Of a stretch of DNA of 64,000 nucleotides, positions 1 through 12,600 are shown in pieces. How positions within the stretch are numbered: the stretch's first letter is position 1; each line of letters begins with the position of its first letter. Both the position numbers and the translations under genes were made by a program. Under the pieces are notes generated by a model. The model ran no database searches, was not told the origin of the DNA, and was given only the letters and a program-made list of their open reading frames with translations. This DNA comes from Labia minor (lineage: Eukaryota; Arthropoda; Insecta; Dermaptera; Spongiphoridae): assembly GCA_963082975.1 (NCBI GenBank), contig OY720345.1, positions 18,130,491-18,194,490 on the forward strand, written 5' to 3'.

Positions 1-682
1 TTATGAATTAGACATCAAAGGTGAAATTAAATGTATTTTGCAATGAAACAGTTTGATTTGTAATTTTTAATGAGTGAAATTAATTAATTTGTTTCTATTT
101 ACATTGTTCAAAGTAAAATTGAAATAGCATTTGAACGTTATTTGATGTCAAAGTTAGGCCATCGGGCATAATATGATAAATGATTTATTTATTGAATCAT
201 TAAATTTGAGAGAAATATAGAAGGGAAAGAGAGTTATCTATATCTACATAGATATAGATAGAGATATGTGGTTTGTTCAAAAGAAAAGGTGAATTTTGAA
301 CAAAAAATAAAGATATTTACTCTATAGAAAATTACCCGACAATAAAAAAATGATTTGTTAAATTTAATACTCATTTATGCTCATCTGTGCCAATAGAAAG
401 GTTATTTTCTTTTGCATCATATATACATGCCCCCTCTAGATCTTCTTTATCTGACGAATTGTTTAGATAATTAGTGTTTTTGAAAGGAAATCAAATTTAT
501 TCCTCTGATAATATTGATTGACGGCATTATTAGCTAACCTTTATAAAAATTTACAAGATTTAAAAAAGTTTTTTGAATTATATTTTTATTAAATTATCAT
601 TTAATTATATTACCTTAATAAGTTTTATTATAAATGTATATAAAAATTTAAAAATCGTATATAATTTTATAAATAAAAATAA

Positions 683-1290
683 GCTGGATTGTCTCCACTC
701 GACTATCTCGCAATTTGAATTGGATTAAATAACATAATATATTATATTTAAATTAAATTTAATTAATTATAAATTATAAATAATAAATATTAAACCAGCG
801 CATGTTTGACTTTTTATTGATGGCACCATGGAACGTGTTGGCGCGTGAGATTTGCAGTGTTAAAAAATTAATTCTGGAACTTTAAGCGATTCAATCAAGC
901 TGAAATTCTATATATAGCAGTTTTATACAATTATTAATCATGTGAAAAATTATCAAACATATATCTTTATTTTTACGGTCACTTTAGAGGAAAAAAAATC
1001 AAAACGTTGTACGTAATGACCCTCTTCCGGTTGAGCTACATTTCTCAAAAGTTGATAGAAAACTATGAATTTTGAATAATGTCCTTGTACCAAATTTCAT
1101 TATTCTAGCTCAAACCGTTTTTGCGTAATCTTGTCTACATACATACATACACACATACACAAACACACAGACATTTTTCTCAGCCTTAGTGAAAATGATT
1201 CAGGAACCTTCAAAACGTATAAAAACATCAAAATCTCAACATCGAAAATTTTCGTGATCGTAATGCTATCTCTTACGAGATAGTAATTAA
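683..1290 (+). mobile_element. Family H1 element (ACTATCTCGC-ended, HINE-like), copy 1
   Basis: Begins TCTCCACTCGACTATCTCGC and ends near GAGATAGTAA, giving inverted ends ACTATCTCGC/GCGAGATAGT. In between are a conserved GCGCGTGA segment, CCAAATTTCATTATTCTAGC, a CATACA/CACACA microsatellite, and CACTAAGG on the complement before the end. No protein is encoded; the antisense frame over the microsatellite is an artefact. Confidence 0.75.
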
Positions 1291-2241
1291 ACAAATTTAT
1301 ATTAAATATTCTTTATTTTCCTAATCCTAAAAGTTTCTGTTAAGATTGTTGGTATTGTGAGAGTGTAGTCCATCTCGGATATTCCTTAAAAGTAATTTAT
1401 TTATGAAATAAATATGTTTTAAAGCACTTAAATCGTTTACCCAGGTATGCTCCTCGAAGCTACCTGAAGTAAAAAAGAAAGATTTTTTTTTAAGGAACTG
1501 TAACGTTAAGAGTAACGCGTTTCAGGAACTTGTAACTGTATCGAGTTCCACAAAAATGGAAGGAACTTGTAACTGTATCGAGTTCCTCAAAAATTGAGGA
1601 ACGGACCAGCCCTGGATATATAGATAAATGTTAAAGAAAGTTTGATTCGTAAACTACCGGACCCCCTCCCCCAGTACTACTTAGTGCCTTCCTTCTTTTC
1701 TTCCCAGCTTATCTCTTATTCTCTCTCTCTAGCAATTCAACAGGCAGTAATTGACTTTTCACTTAACACATGCCAACCAATTCATGTTCTAATTCATTTA
1801 AAAGTAGATATTTCTTTAAACTGTCTTTCGTACCCTAATTAACCTTTATTAATATAAAACCCAACCCTTTTAGCGAAATTAGCACAAACTAAAAAATAAT
1901 CTCAACTTCAACATCATTAATTCTGTCTAATAGATAATTATTTTAATTTGAAATGTAATTATAAAATAAAATTAAAAAAAAAATATTTAAAAATCGTAGA
2001 ATTAAATTATATCATTTATTTTTTTTTTAAATTAAATTCATTAGATATGCGGAATAAATGAATAATGTGAAAATTTACAATGATAAAATTAATTTTCTTT
2101 GTGAATTAATGGCCTTTGATTTTATTATTTTGGTTCGAGGAGATTACCACAATTATTGTTAACAAGCAAAAGAAAGGACTCACAGTAAACCTCGCTAGAA
2201 AAACGATTATCATTTTAAAGCGTAAAGATAATTATTTATTA
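1291..2241. other. Intergenic, little recognisable
   Basis: AT-rich DNA apart from the duplication at 1500-1610. The 66-codon frame at 1642-1842 has no recognisable features. Confidence 0.5.
1500..1610. repeat. Short tandem duplication GGAACTTGTAACTGTATCGA
   Basis: The block GGAACTTGTAACTGTATCGA + GTTCC occurs twice (about 1524-1549 and 1562-1587), with a related GGAACTGTAACGTTAAGAGT before and GAGGAACGGACCAGCCCTGG after. The last phrase resembles a hAT-type end. Not assigned. Confidence 0.4.
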
Positions 2242-2249
2242 AATATATT

Positions 2250-3015
2250 CAGTGGCGTACCTAGAACTTTTGCCGCCCGGGGCGATCTCCAGTTTGCCGC
2301 CCTTTTTATTATAAGTCAATCAAATAGTGGTATTTATAAATTTATAAATTAATGCACATAAATAAATTATTAAGTTATTTAATCAATATTAATTAATACA
2401 CAGAGTAAATTTTTTTACACATATTTGTATGCACTTATATAAACATATTAATATAATATTTACTCTTCTAGCTTTCATACTAGAAAAATCGTGTATAATG
2501 CTCTCAAAATTTATATTTATATTTTTTCCGCCGGCCCTGCTTTTCAAAAGAAAAATCGATGATTTAAAAAAATATTGGTATATCACTTCAAAGTAATCAT
2601 ATAAACTTTTCAAAAGAAATGACATTTATAAACTGATATCAAAAAATTTTAGTTAGGAAAAATTGCCGAACAAAATCGTAAAGATGCGTTTACGAATTCA
2701 ACGAATTTTAATGAATACAATAAAATAAAATTATTATCCTGTTCTTGGAATTAGAATTCAAAATTTACACTAAAATGCATTTATATACACCGAAGAATAA
2801 TATTCGAAATCATATAGTTAATCATAATTTATATAAATCAAATAGTAAACTTATAATAATCATAATAATCATTTATTATTCAAGAAAGAAAAAAAATAAA
2901 TATGAAATGAATAAGTTGCTTTTTACAACAATAACTAAATATAAAAAATGCCGCCCCAAGATAAGTGCCGCCCGGTGCGGACCGCACCCACCGCACCCCC
3001 CTAGGTACGCCAGTG
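2250..3015. mobile_element. hAT-type non-autonomous element, 766 bp
   Basis: Begins CAGTGGCGTACCTAG and ends CTAGGTACGCCAGTG, flanked by a perfect 8-bp duplication AATATATT (2242-2249 and 3016-3023). The ends are rich in GCCGCCC and the interior is AT-rich with no transposase. Open frames across it are not genes. Confidence 0.82.
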
Positions 3016-3123
3016 AATATATTCTTATATATATATTTATATTTATTTATTTTTGTTTAAAATTCCGGTCATTCATTTTTATTATAGCTAATATTATTGA
3101 CTACTACTAATAAAACTTTTTTT

Positions 3124-3555
3124 AGAGGGACAGGCGACTTCTAGCCGCACGAGATTAAATAATAATAATAATTTATAGGAAATTTTGTTTCAAACATTTA
3201 AAAAACAACACAATGTTTAAATTTAAAATTAATAACTAATATATTCAAATAGTCGAAATATTTTTTTTTTATTTTTATTTTCAATATTTAATAACAAAAC
3301 AAAATTTTAAAAAAATTAATTAATTAGTAACAAATTAATACTTTTGATAGTTTTTTTTTGTTTATTATGTTTAATAAATTTTCTTTTATGATAAAAAAAT
3401 AATATTAATATCAAAAATTAGAATATTTCAATTTGTATTTCAAAATTTTTTTTATTTTAATTTCTATAAAAATTGTAAATTGTAAAATTCTAAATTTGTA
3501 GATAACTTCATAATGTTACAGACATTTCATACATACATAGGAAATTATTAATTAA
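3124..3555 (+). repeat. Dispersed repeat R1 (uninterrupted copy)
   Basis: From GACTTCTAGCCGCACGAGAT to ACAGACATTTCATACATACA then AGGAAATTAT. A second copy at 36905-37925 is split by an H1 element and reaches the acceptor of Gene A exon 12. No coding potential; family unknown. Confidence 0.65.
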
Positions 3556-4517
3556 TTGTTTAAAATCTCTTACTCTTAACACGTTCCCACCGGCTCCATA
3601 ATTTGTCTATTTATTTCATGTTGCGGCATGAGTCACCGGTGGTACATGCCGGCGGGAACATGTTAAAACTTGTATGTGATATTTTTAAATTAAATTTTAA
3701 GAACTCTAAAATTTTATTGAAGTACCTAATTTATAGATGAGTTTTATTTATTATATTGCTTCCACAAGCCCACAATTCTCCCTCCCTCTTTTTATAAAAT
3801 AAATTTTTTGAAACATTACATTATCAAGACATGAATTGAGCCATTTTTGAACAATTTATATTATTTAACCTTCCTTTGTCTATTTTAATATAATTTTTCT
3901 CTTATTTATAATAAAAAATTATTTCATTAAAAGGTGAGAAAAAATAGTAGTTAATTTACGAGGTCAAACGTCATGAATCCCAAATCATTATTCACCTATT
4001 AAAATAATAAGGGAAACAATTCAATGCCAGTCAAATTTTATTATTCATCTAATTATCATTGAATATAAATTTTCAAAATAAGAATATGAAAAATTGTACA
4101 TATAATTCCACCTTTAACCTTGAAAACTATAAGTAGGTACATATTTTGGAAATTATTAGGTACCAATTCCTGTTAATAACTTTAGATGATTAATTAATAT
4201 AAAACCATCAATTATTAATAAAATTTCTGATTTTTTTTCAACCTTTTCAAAGGTTGCAAAGGGCTTTTCATTATTACTAACAAGGTGTGTTACCAAGATT
4301 AATTAGACTTTTATTGTTCAAAGTATTTAAAGAAGTTACCACAAAAGAACTAGCAAGTGGAGTGTTTATAATAAACATTGGTGTTTTTATTTATAATTTT
4401 AATTAAACTTAAATATTTTTTTTAACTTAGTTTTTAAATTATTTAGCAATTTTATTATTATTATTACTATTTGTATATATTGTTGTTGTGTTTAGAGATA
4501 ATAATAAACTACAAAAT

Positions 4518-4990
4518 AGTATATATACGAGGACAGAACAACAAGTCAGTAACTTTTGGAATGAAACACAGATTTTTGGATAAAAAAATTATTTTATTTT
4601 TCAATGTAGCCTCCCCTTTGAGCTCTATATACTTTGTCCAACGACTCTCAAAATTTTCTATTCCTGCCAAAAAATAAGATTTGATTTGAAAAATAAGATT
4701 CGTTTGTGAGATGATTTCATCGTTGGATTCAAATGTCTTTCGTCACTCGTGGCTAAATCCGGAGAATAGGGCGGATGAGAGATCCCAATTCATGGATTTC
4801 CATGGAAATTCACTTTTTTCTATTTGCTTCTCCAATCACGAGGTAGTCTGCTATTAATGGATTTCCATCAAAAACTAAAAGACCCAGCTGGTTTAAATTT
4901 CAACAGGAAGACGGGAGCAGTGTTGTCATTTCATTTGAGAGACGGGAAATTCAACAAGTCACTGACTTATTGACCTGTTCTCGTATTTTA
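4518..4990 (-). mobile_element. Mariner B-derived element, copy 1
   Basis: Ends ACGAGGACAGAACAACAAGT and AACAAGTCACTGACTTATTG then ACCTGTTCTCGT. The interior minus strand preserves a decayed PPYSPDLA-type block (near 4740-4775). Related copies are at 29160 and 57614. Confidence 0.65.
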
Positions 4991-5374
4991 TATAAATAGT
5001 ATACTTATAGTAGTATAATGATATTAGATGTGTATTTTTTATTATTATTATTGTATATATTCATATATATTTGTTAATATATATCTTTGTTATTGTAAAC
5101 AAAAAAAATAAAATTATTTATATGATATGTACCGAATATAATACAAATGCGTAGGATGGATGAAGTAGGTTTGATTTCCGATTGGTCAACGATCTTAAAA
5201 AAAAATAATATAAATTATAATAGAGAACTTTTAAATTTAATTATCATATAGGTATTTAACCAGATCCTCTTTAAAATATACATATTATAAAAATATACAT
5301 ATAATAAATTGGTTAAGTTAATTTTAATTTATTATCTATTTTTTTTATTATATTACTACTTTTATTTACTATTT

Positions 5375-5620
5375 ATCTGTTTGGCCTTAAGGACCTCGAA
5401 GGTTCTTGACTGAAGTAACCACATTTGTCCAAGTGTCCCTATCCTGAGCTATCACCATCCAACTCCTATTTTCTCCCACCTGTCTTACTTCTTCCCTTCC
5501 TACATTGTCTGCCCACTACTTTCTTGGTTTTACCACCGGTCGCTTCTCAAAATCGCTCTCCCCTTAAATTTATTTTTCGCCAGTTTTTCATCTCCCATTC
5601 TTGCCATTATTTTAATAAAT
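5375..5620 (-). pseudogene. LINE ORF2 C-terminal fragment, third copy, decayed
   Basis: The minus strand carries the same MARM...GR...WADNV...W.MVIAQD...W.NVVTSVKNL pattern, with indels. The plus-strand open frame over it is a shadow. Confidence 0.6.
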
Positions 5621-5856
5621 ATTTATATTATATAATATTAATATTTTATTTCTTTGTTTACAAAGAATATATTTAATAATATAATAAATTGGTCACGTAG
5701 AATTTAAAATATTCTTTATTCTCCTTACTTTATAAATACTCCTTTTCGTAGAGAAACTTCTAGAATACTGATATATAATTCATATAAAACTAATAAACTG
5801 ATATGTAAATATTCTACTATATAAGTTATTAAATTATTTCAACTAGTGACTATTAG

Positions 5857-6191
5857 AGTGAACACTCTATATAAGCAACCTCTCTATAAGCAACATTCTT
5901 TATAAGCAACCTCTATACAAGCAACTTATTTTTTTAAAGCTAAATATTTGAGTTGACGGCTGTACGCAATAACATAACCTCAAATTGTATTGTTTGTGTT
6001 TTGTGCTGCCAGTATTGAAGTTAATTTCTGTTAATTAGAACAGTTACTAGAATTTCTGTTAGTTTCTGTTAATTAATTAATTAATATTTTTGTACTTTAA
6101 ATTCAATTTTTCCCTATAAGCAACTTTTCCCAATAAGAAACTTCTTATATTGAAATTGGTTCAAATGAGTTGCTTATATAGAGCGTTCACT
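5857..6191. mobile_element. Pogo/Tigger-like MITE, copy 1
   Basis: Ends AGTGAACACTCTATATAAGC and inverted GCTTATATAGAGCGTTCACT. The left end carries tandem TATAAGCAAC motifs. The style (tandem ...TATAAGCAAC at an AGTGAAC end) resembles pogo-type DNA transposons. No coding sequence. Confidence 0.62.
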
Positions 6192-6328
6192 ATAATTTCA
6201 TAAATTAATTTTTATTGCTTATAAAAAATATAAACTTATAAAGAAAAGAATATTAATGCAACAATAATAAATTGTATATGTGTATAATGTAATATGTAAT
6301 AATTTTTTTTTTTTTTTTTTTGTTGCAG

Positions 6329-6453
6329 ATTGGGATTGTATGCAAAATGCATGCTATACTTGAATTGTTGAGTGCCATCACACGATAAAAAAAGTATGTG
6401 AGTTGGACTGAAGAGTGTGTTGTTTTTTTTTTTTGGAGGGTCCTCAACTCGTC
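6329..6453 (+). other. Gene A probable 5' UTR exon with optional 45-nt intron
   Basis: A tract of about 20 T ends in TTGCAG at 6328, a strong 3' splice acceptor. The following sequence has stops in all frames and short upstream ORFs (for example ATG CAA AAT ... TGA), so it is best read as 5' UTR. A consensus donor GTATGTGAG starts at 6394. A second poly-T/AG acceptor ends at 6438, leaving a possible 45-nt intron. After that second acceptor, GPQLV is open in frame ahead of the chosen ATG at 6454. This favours MRSKEIKK as the start, though an additional upstream coding exon cannot be excluded. Confidence 0.5.
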
Positions 6454-6609
6454 ATGCGATCCAAAGAAATAAAAAAATCGTCATATTATGTTTGGTTTCT
6501 GGGAGCTCAAGAATCTCGGGGGTTAAGGGGGGTGGAGTTTATTGGTCCAGTTTTGGATGCGCTGGTTGCACGCGAAAGAGAGATCGAGCCATTCAAAGTT
6601 ACTCTCCAG
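6454..6609 (+). CDS. Gene A coding exon 1 (PTB N-terminal strand)
   Basis: Encodes residues 1-52, starting MRSKEIKKSSYYVWFLGAQE, and ends at CTC CAG before GTAAGC (phase 0). The YxWFLGA...RGLRG pattern followed by EPFKVTLQ matches the start of PTB domains (strand, short helix, strand). It is clearly richer in GC than its flanks. Two longer overlapping frames here are read-throughs of the upstream poly-T into the intron and are not genes. Confidence 0.85.
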
Positions 6610-9600
6610 GTAAGCATATCAAATTTTCTTTTTTCTTTTTATCATTCTCTGGAAAAAATACAAATTTATTATTTATTACTCTGAAAATTCTGATTTAAAA
6701 GTAATAAATATCCAACAGTTTAATGGTAGTTTCTAAATAAGTTATTAAATAAAATAGTCATAAAATGACTTATTAATCTAATTTAATTCATTTTAATATA
6801 ATTATATATATATAAAAATCTTAAAAAATGAAATAAAAATATTCAAAAAAGATTTATGATCAATCAAAAAGTTTTTTTTTTTTTATTTAAGTTAATATTA
6901 ATTCTACTAGTTATTTCAGTTTACTAATTTCCACTCCATAAATTAAATTTCCTGTTTGATTTAGCAATGATTTATTAACTAAGAAAAATGAATAAATAAA
7001 TTTAAAATATATATTTTATTCAAATTTAATTTTTTATTCATTATTATTAAGTTTATAAAATAAAAAAAATATAATATATACTTCATGGGATGAAAAGTCC
7101 CGGGATTTTTCAATAGATGACGCCACTAAAAAATAAACATGACTCATTTCGAGAGGCTCATCTGTCCCTAGTTTATGTATGAAATATCATGACATTTCCT
7201 ACATTCGTTAGAGTGATGCCCACTTTCGCCTTTTTAAGAAAAATGGAAAACAGGAATATCGCGTCTCCTTCGAGAACAACAGTTTATTAAGATGCGATAT
7301 TCCTGTTTTTCCATTTTTCTTATGAAGGCGAAAGTAGCGTCACTCATACGACTGTAGCTTGTAAACGAATGGACGAAATGTCATGATACTTCATTCATAA
7401 ACTAGTGACAGATGAGCCTCTCGAAATGAGTCATGTTTATTTTTTAGTGGCGTCATCTATTGAAAAATCCCCGGACTTTTCAGCCCATGTAGTATATTAC
7501 CCTAAATGAAACTTATTATATTAACATTTTTTTTTATTTCAAAAAAAATTGTTTCTTCCTCACATTCTCCGACTATAAACTATCTATTATATCAAATTTG
7601 GTTAATCTATATCAATGTTTCCCAATGTGGGCCCCATGCCCCACAGAGGGGCAATTTGATTGTAAAGGGAAGCAATTCGAAAATGGACTCGACACGAGTT
7701 TAACCCTTTTAATATTAAAAATCATGTATATATTACATAGGGGGGCTTAAGAACTTTAGGACTTAGGCATGGCACAAAAAAGGTTGGAAAACACTGATCT
7801 AGATACTAGTTAATCATCAAAATTTTAGTAAATATTATAAAATTGTAAAAATCAATTCAGAAAAAATTTCTAGTTAATAATTTGCAATGAAAATAAATTA
7901 ATCTTATTCAAAAATAGACTACTAATTAATTTATTATGAATTATTTATTATTAATTATTATTATTTATTTGTTATGATAATTTATTATGAAATGTCTGAA
8001 TGGGTAATATCTTTTGAATTTCAATCTATGTGTTCACTCATATACATAGATTTGGTAATGAGTAAGAAATGAGCGGACACACCAGGTAGTCCGAGAAGAG
8101 CGATAGGAGAAGAATAGAGAAAGGGAGGAGGTAAAGGAACTACAATATATTATGATATATAAAAAAGTTTAATTATAATTAAACTTAAAAATATAAAACG
8201 TACATGTATAGTATTGAATTATTATAATTAGAAATTTTCTTCACAATTCAAGAATTATAAATTAAATGATAAATTGAAAATGAATTATTTGTATTTTAAA
8301 GATATTTGTGTAAATGAATATTAAATGAAAAAAAAAAATTAATCCGTTTTTATTAAAACTATTCATAAAAAATAAAATTATTTGAATAAGAAAATTCAAT
8401 AAATTAAAATATATAATTTATTAAATGAAATTTTTAATTTAATTTTGTTTTGTTTTTTTCAACTACCTCTTTTTCTTTTTATAGACCCTCCTGGGCATCG
8501 AAGTCAATTTTATCCTAAATTGTCTCATTCAATATAACAAAATGATATTTTATTATACTAGCAAAAATTGTATTTATATTTGTATTTTTGAGATATTAAA
8601 CCGCTCTAAGGATTTATTTTGAAATTTAATAATAATATTTATAAAAGGAAATCAATCTGTATTGCCTCGGGAAAAATCATCTTTATTAGTTTTTTCTTAA
8701 TTTATAATAGGAATTTTAATAATAAAAAATGGCGCCGGGCAACACCGGACCTTAAAATATTATAAATAAAATAAAATTAAAAATATTTATTTTAATAAAA
8801 TTTTGTAATCAAATTACGAAATATTTTTATTATGTTATATCGACAGGCCATACTTTTTTGTCTTAGTAATTGTAATAGGTAAGTTTAAGGGCTGTATGTT
8901 TTATGACTATTAATATATGTACTTTTAAATTATTATATATTTTGTCGTTTATTTATTTTTAATAATAATCTTAAACTTAAATATTCATAGTTCATAAGGA
9001 ATATTTTTTTAAAGTACCGAGCGGCGGCTCGGTGTACCAATTTTAATATTACCAACCAAACCCGATAATAAGGAATAATAATACTATTAATAATCTGGCT
9101 CGGTGAACCAGGTACTTTACTTTTCAGTTCAAGTTCAATTTATAACGTTCATTGATTATTTATTTATTTATTTCAATAATAAATTAAGAATATTTTTCTT
9201 ACATATGTTTAATTTGGTTATCTAAAAAATTTCAATATTTTTACTTTTCTCTATTCATTCAATTAAAATTTTACATTGCTACTTAATATTAAATACATTA
9301 CCTATAAGTTAACAATTTGAATTCAATCAGACCTGTTTAAATTAAATTAACAAAAATAAAAAAGTATAAAATATAATTGAATTACAAATTATATATAACA
9401 CAAAAGTAATTTTTTTTTTTTAATTTCTGTTCTTTTAAACTATTTGAAATTGTTTCATATATTTTGTCGTTTATTTATAATTTAAATAATAATCTTAATC
9501 TTAAGTATTCAAAGTTCATAAGGAATATTTTTTTTAAAGTACCGAAATTTAATATTATCAGTCAAACCCGATAATAAGGAATAATCATTGCTAAAATACA

Positions 9601-12600
9601 TTAATAATAAATTTCTATAAAAAATAATTTTTTTTTTAAAGTTTTTAAATAATTAAAAAATGAACCAGGTCCTTAATGATTAATTTCCATTAAATTTAAT
9701 TTCCATTTGTTTAAAAGAAACAAAGAGGAGACTCTTCCTACTAATATTTTCAATTAATTAAAAGTAGTTCAATTATTCATTCATCGGTAACATTGCTTTA
9801 ACAAACCTTTGTCAAATTATAAAATTTATGTATATACTATGATGTATATCTAGGTTTGTATATCAGAAACGGCATCTTTCCTTAAGGCACAACACCAATG
9901 AATATTTAAATATTATTCTATTTTGCTTCATTGAGTTGTCTTTCTTATGAATTTCAATGAACTTTTCAAGGAGGATTCTAATCAAAATTTATCCGATTTC
10001 TCTTCTCCTGTCGGCATGTCATATATATATATATATATATATATACGTACATCTAATACTTATAAATAAATAAATAAATATATATAGACAATTCAGCAAA
10101 TAAAAAAATGTAAAATATTATTAGAAAATATCAAAAAGGAATGTTAATAAATCAATTGGAAAATATAAAATATACATATAAAAACAAATTCTATTATCAA
10201 TTTAATTTCACTTCACATATTAAGAGAGAAAGTTAAATAAATCTCCCAATTTATATTTTTAAATAACTGGGAATAAATCTTTGGTAAAAATTTACACATC
10301 TTTTTTTTTTTTTATTTAAATTTAACTTTTGAAAGGTATTTATTTGATGTTTTATTATATAATTTTCGAAGCGAAATTTTAAAAAAAAATTTCATGCTCA
10401 ATATTAAATTCAATTTTTTTTTTCTTAAATGGGATTAAAATCAATAAGTTGACCTGTGGCCAGGTCCGAACCGACCGACGGTTTGAAATAAATTAATTTC
10501 CAGCTACAGAAACAATTTCAAATAATTTTCATATATCTATTAATGTAATAAAAAACAGATATGGATACATAAATAATAAATATAAACATTTTTAATTTTA
10601 TTTTATTTATAATATATATGCAAGACCAGGCTGTGACGTCATGAATGGCTGGATGACGTCATATAATTTTAAATCAAGAAAAAACTAATAAATATGATTT
10701 TTCTCGAGGATAAAACCAATACAAAGTGCATGATTCGTGGTGATATATAAAAAAATCTCCTTTGGTGTGAAAATAACCCTTTCCTTCCTATCGTCGATCG
10801 CTAATACTACCACTTCCGGTTTCCGGAATTGCACCAAAAGTTGATCAATTCATCCCACTGATGCATTAAGTAAATATACCAAATTTCATCAAAATCGGTT
10901 GAGCCGTTCAGGCTGTACACATCTATACGGACGGACAGACGGACGGACGGACGGACATCATGCTAAAAATACTTTTTTCTGTTTAGAAAATGCATGATTC
11001 GTGGAGATATGTAAAAATCTCCACATGTGAAATTTGGTGTGAAAACAATACCTCCCTTACTATCGTCGGTCGGTAAAAATAGTGTTATCAAACTATTATT
11101 AAAATCTAAGAAAGCAAGCTCTTTTTTAAAAAAATCGTTATTAACGTCCTTAATTTGGAGATAAACTTTTATTTCTATATATTTATGAAGAATATAATGT
11201 TAATATATATCAGGGATGGCGAATCTAATTGAAAGTGGCACGTTTGAAATATTTCATAGCACGCAAAGAGACAAAATTATGTTTTTAATAATTATAACTT
11301 TTTTCAAAAGAAATGAATTAAAATTGAACAATTCACATTAAAATTAAAATTTATGAAATGTGCAGTACTGAATATTTATTTATCTATCTTATTAGATTTT
11401 GCCGGCAAATTGTATATTTTATTACTGAAATATCTATTGAATTCCCTCGCAGTATAAAAACATTCATGATAGATTTAGTTTGTATACCGTTTGGACTTCT
11501 ATTAATGTCATTGCTTGTTGTTGCCGTACAAATTGCATTGTGCAGGATTTAAAATTTTTTGAAAATTTTCACTCTTCCTGACCTGGAGAATCCAAATATG
11601 ACTTTTGTATTTTTCATGTCTGTCTGTTTGTTTGGGAAATTGTAATCTCAATATTGATTGGGGCGATGAAATATTACCAGAATATTCTTATATGCTCTTA
11701 TTTTAATATATGCTGTAAATTTGATCAATATTTATTAAAAAAAAAGAAAATTTATTTTTTTAAAATTTATATCAAGCTTAACCAAAGCATTATTTTGCCC
11801 ATAGGACGGTTGAAGAATAGTGCCAGAATGGCAATCTTTTTCTAGAATTTAACATAGCATTGTCAAAACAAGAAATTGTAAGTGGTTCACGTTATTAGAA
11901 ATAAATTTTGCTTTTTGGTCATTCTGTACAACGAAAAAGTACAAACTAAAATCAATTAAAGAATTTACATACACAATAAAAAAAATAATAGACAATTCTA
12001 AGATAATATAATTTACTTAATCATTTTAATTCAAATGTTAAAAATATTTTTTTTATAATTTATATATTTATAATGTTGTTTGGAAATTAATTTATTTCAA
12101 ATCGTCGGTCGGTTCTGTGCCTGGCCATATTTTTTAATTTAAAATTATTTTAAATCAATTCATATCTAAAATATATATAACAAAGTATCAATTTAAATCA
12201 GTGTTTCCCAAACTCTTTTTTGTGCCATGCCCCACCTAAACCCTACTAAAATTCTTATGCGATATTATATTAATAAAAAAAATTATTAAAACGTCTTTTA
12301 GGTTTAGTTTAGTCAGTTATGACAAAAAAATTTTCAATCAAAAAAAAAAAAATTTGGGATCAAATGGGTTAAGACTAAAACAGGAGGGTGTATTTAGAGC
12401 TCTCAACCTTTTTTTACCGCGGCACACTTTTAACGGTTTAAAAATTTGGCGGCACACAAAGAAAAAGATAAGTGTAAAAGTTTATCATATTGAAAAAAAG
12501 TGGTCCCAAAAAAAGTCGGAAATGTTTAAGAGCCTCATAATCACGCGGCACACTTTTGAAAATCTCGCGGCACAGTGGTTGAGAATCAGTGATTTTAGAG

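Noticed and set aside
2116-3110. Open frames of 78, 78 and 121 codons
   Set aside because: They are in or across the hAT element at 2250-3015 with its 8-bp duplication.
10921-10960. ACGG/ACAG array as a CRISPR-like or regulatory tandem repeat
   Set aside because: The repeat unit is 4 bases with no spacers and lies inside every H2 copy; it is a transposon-internal microsatellite.
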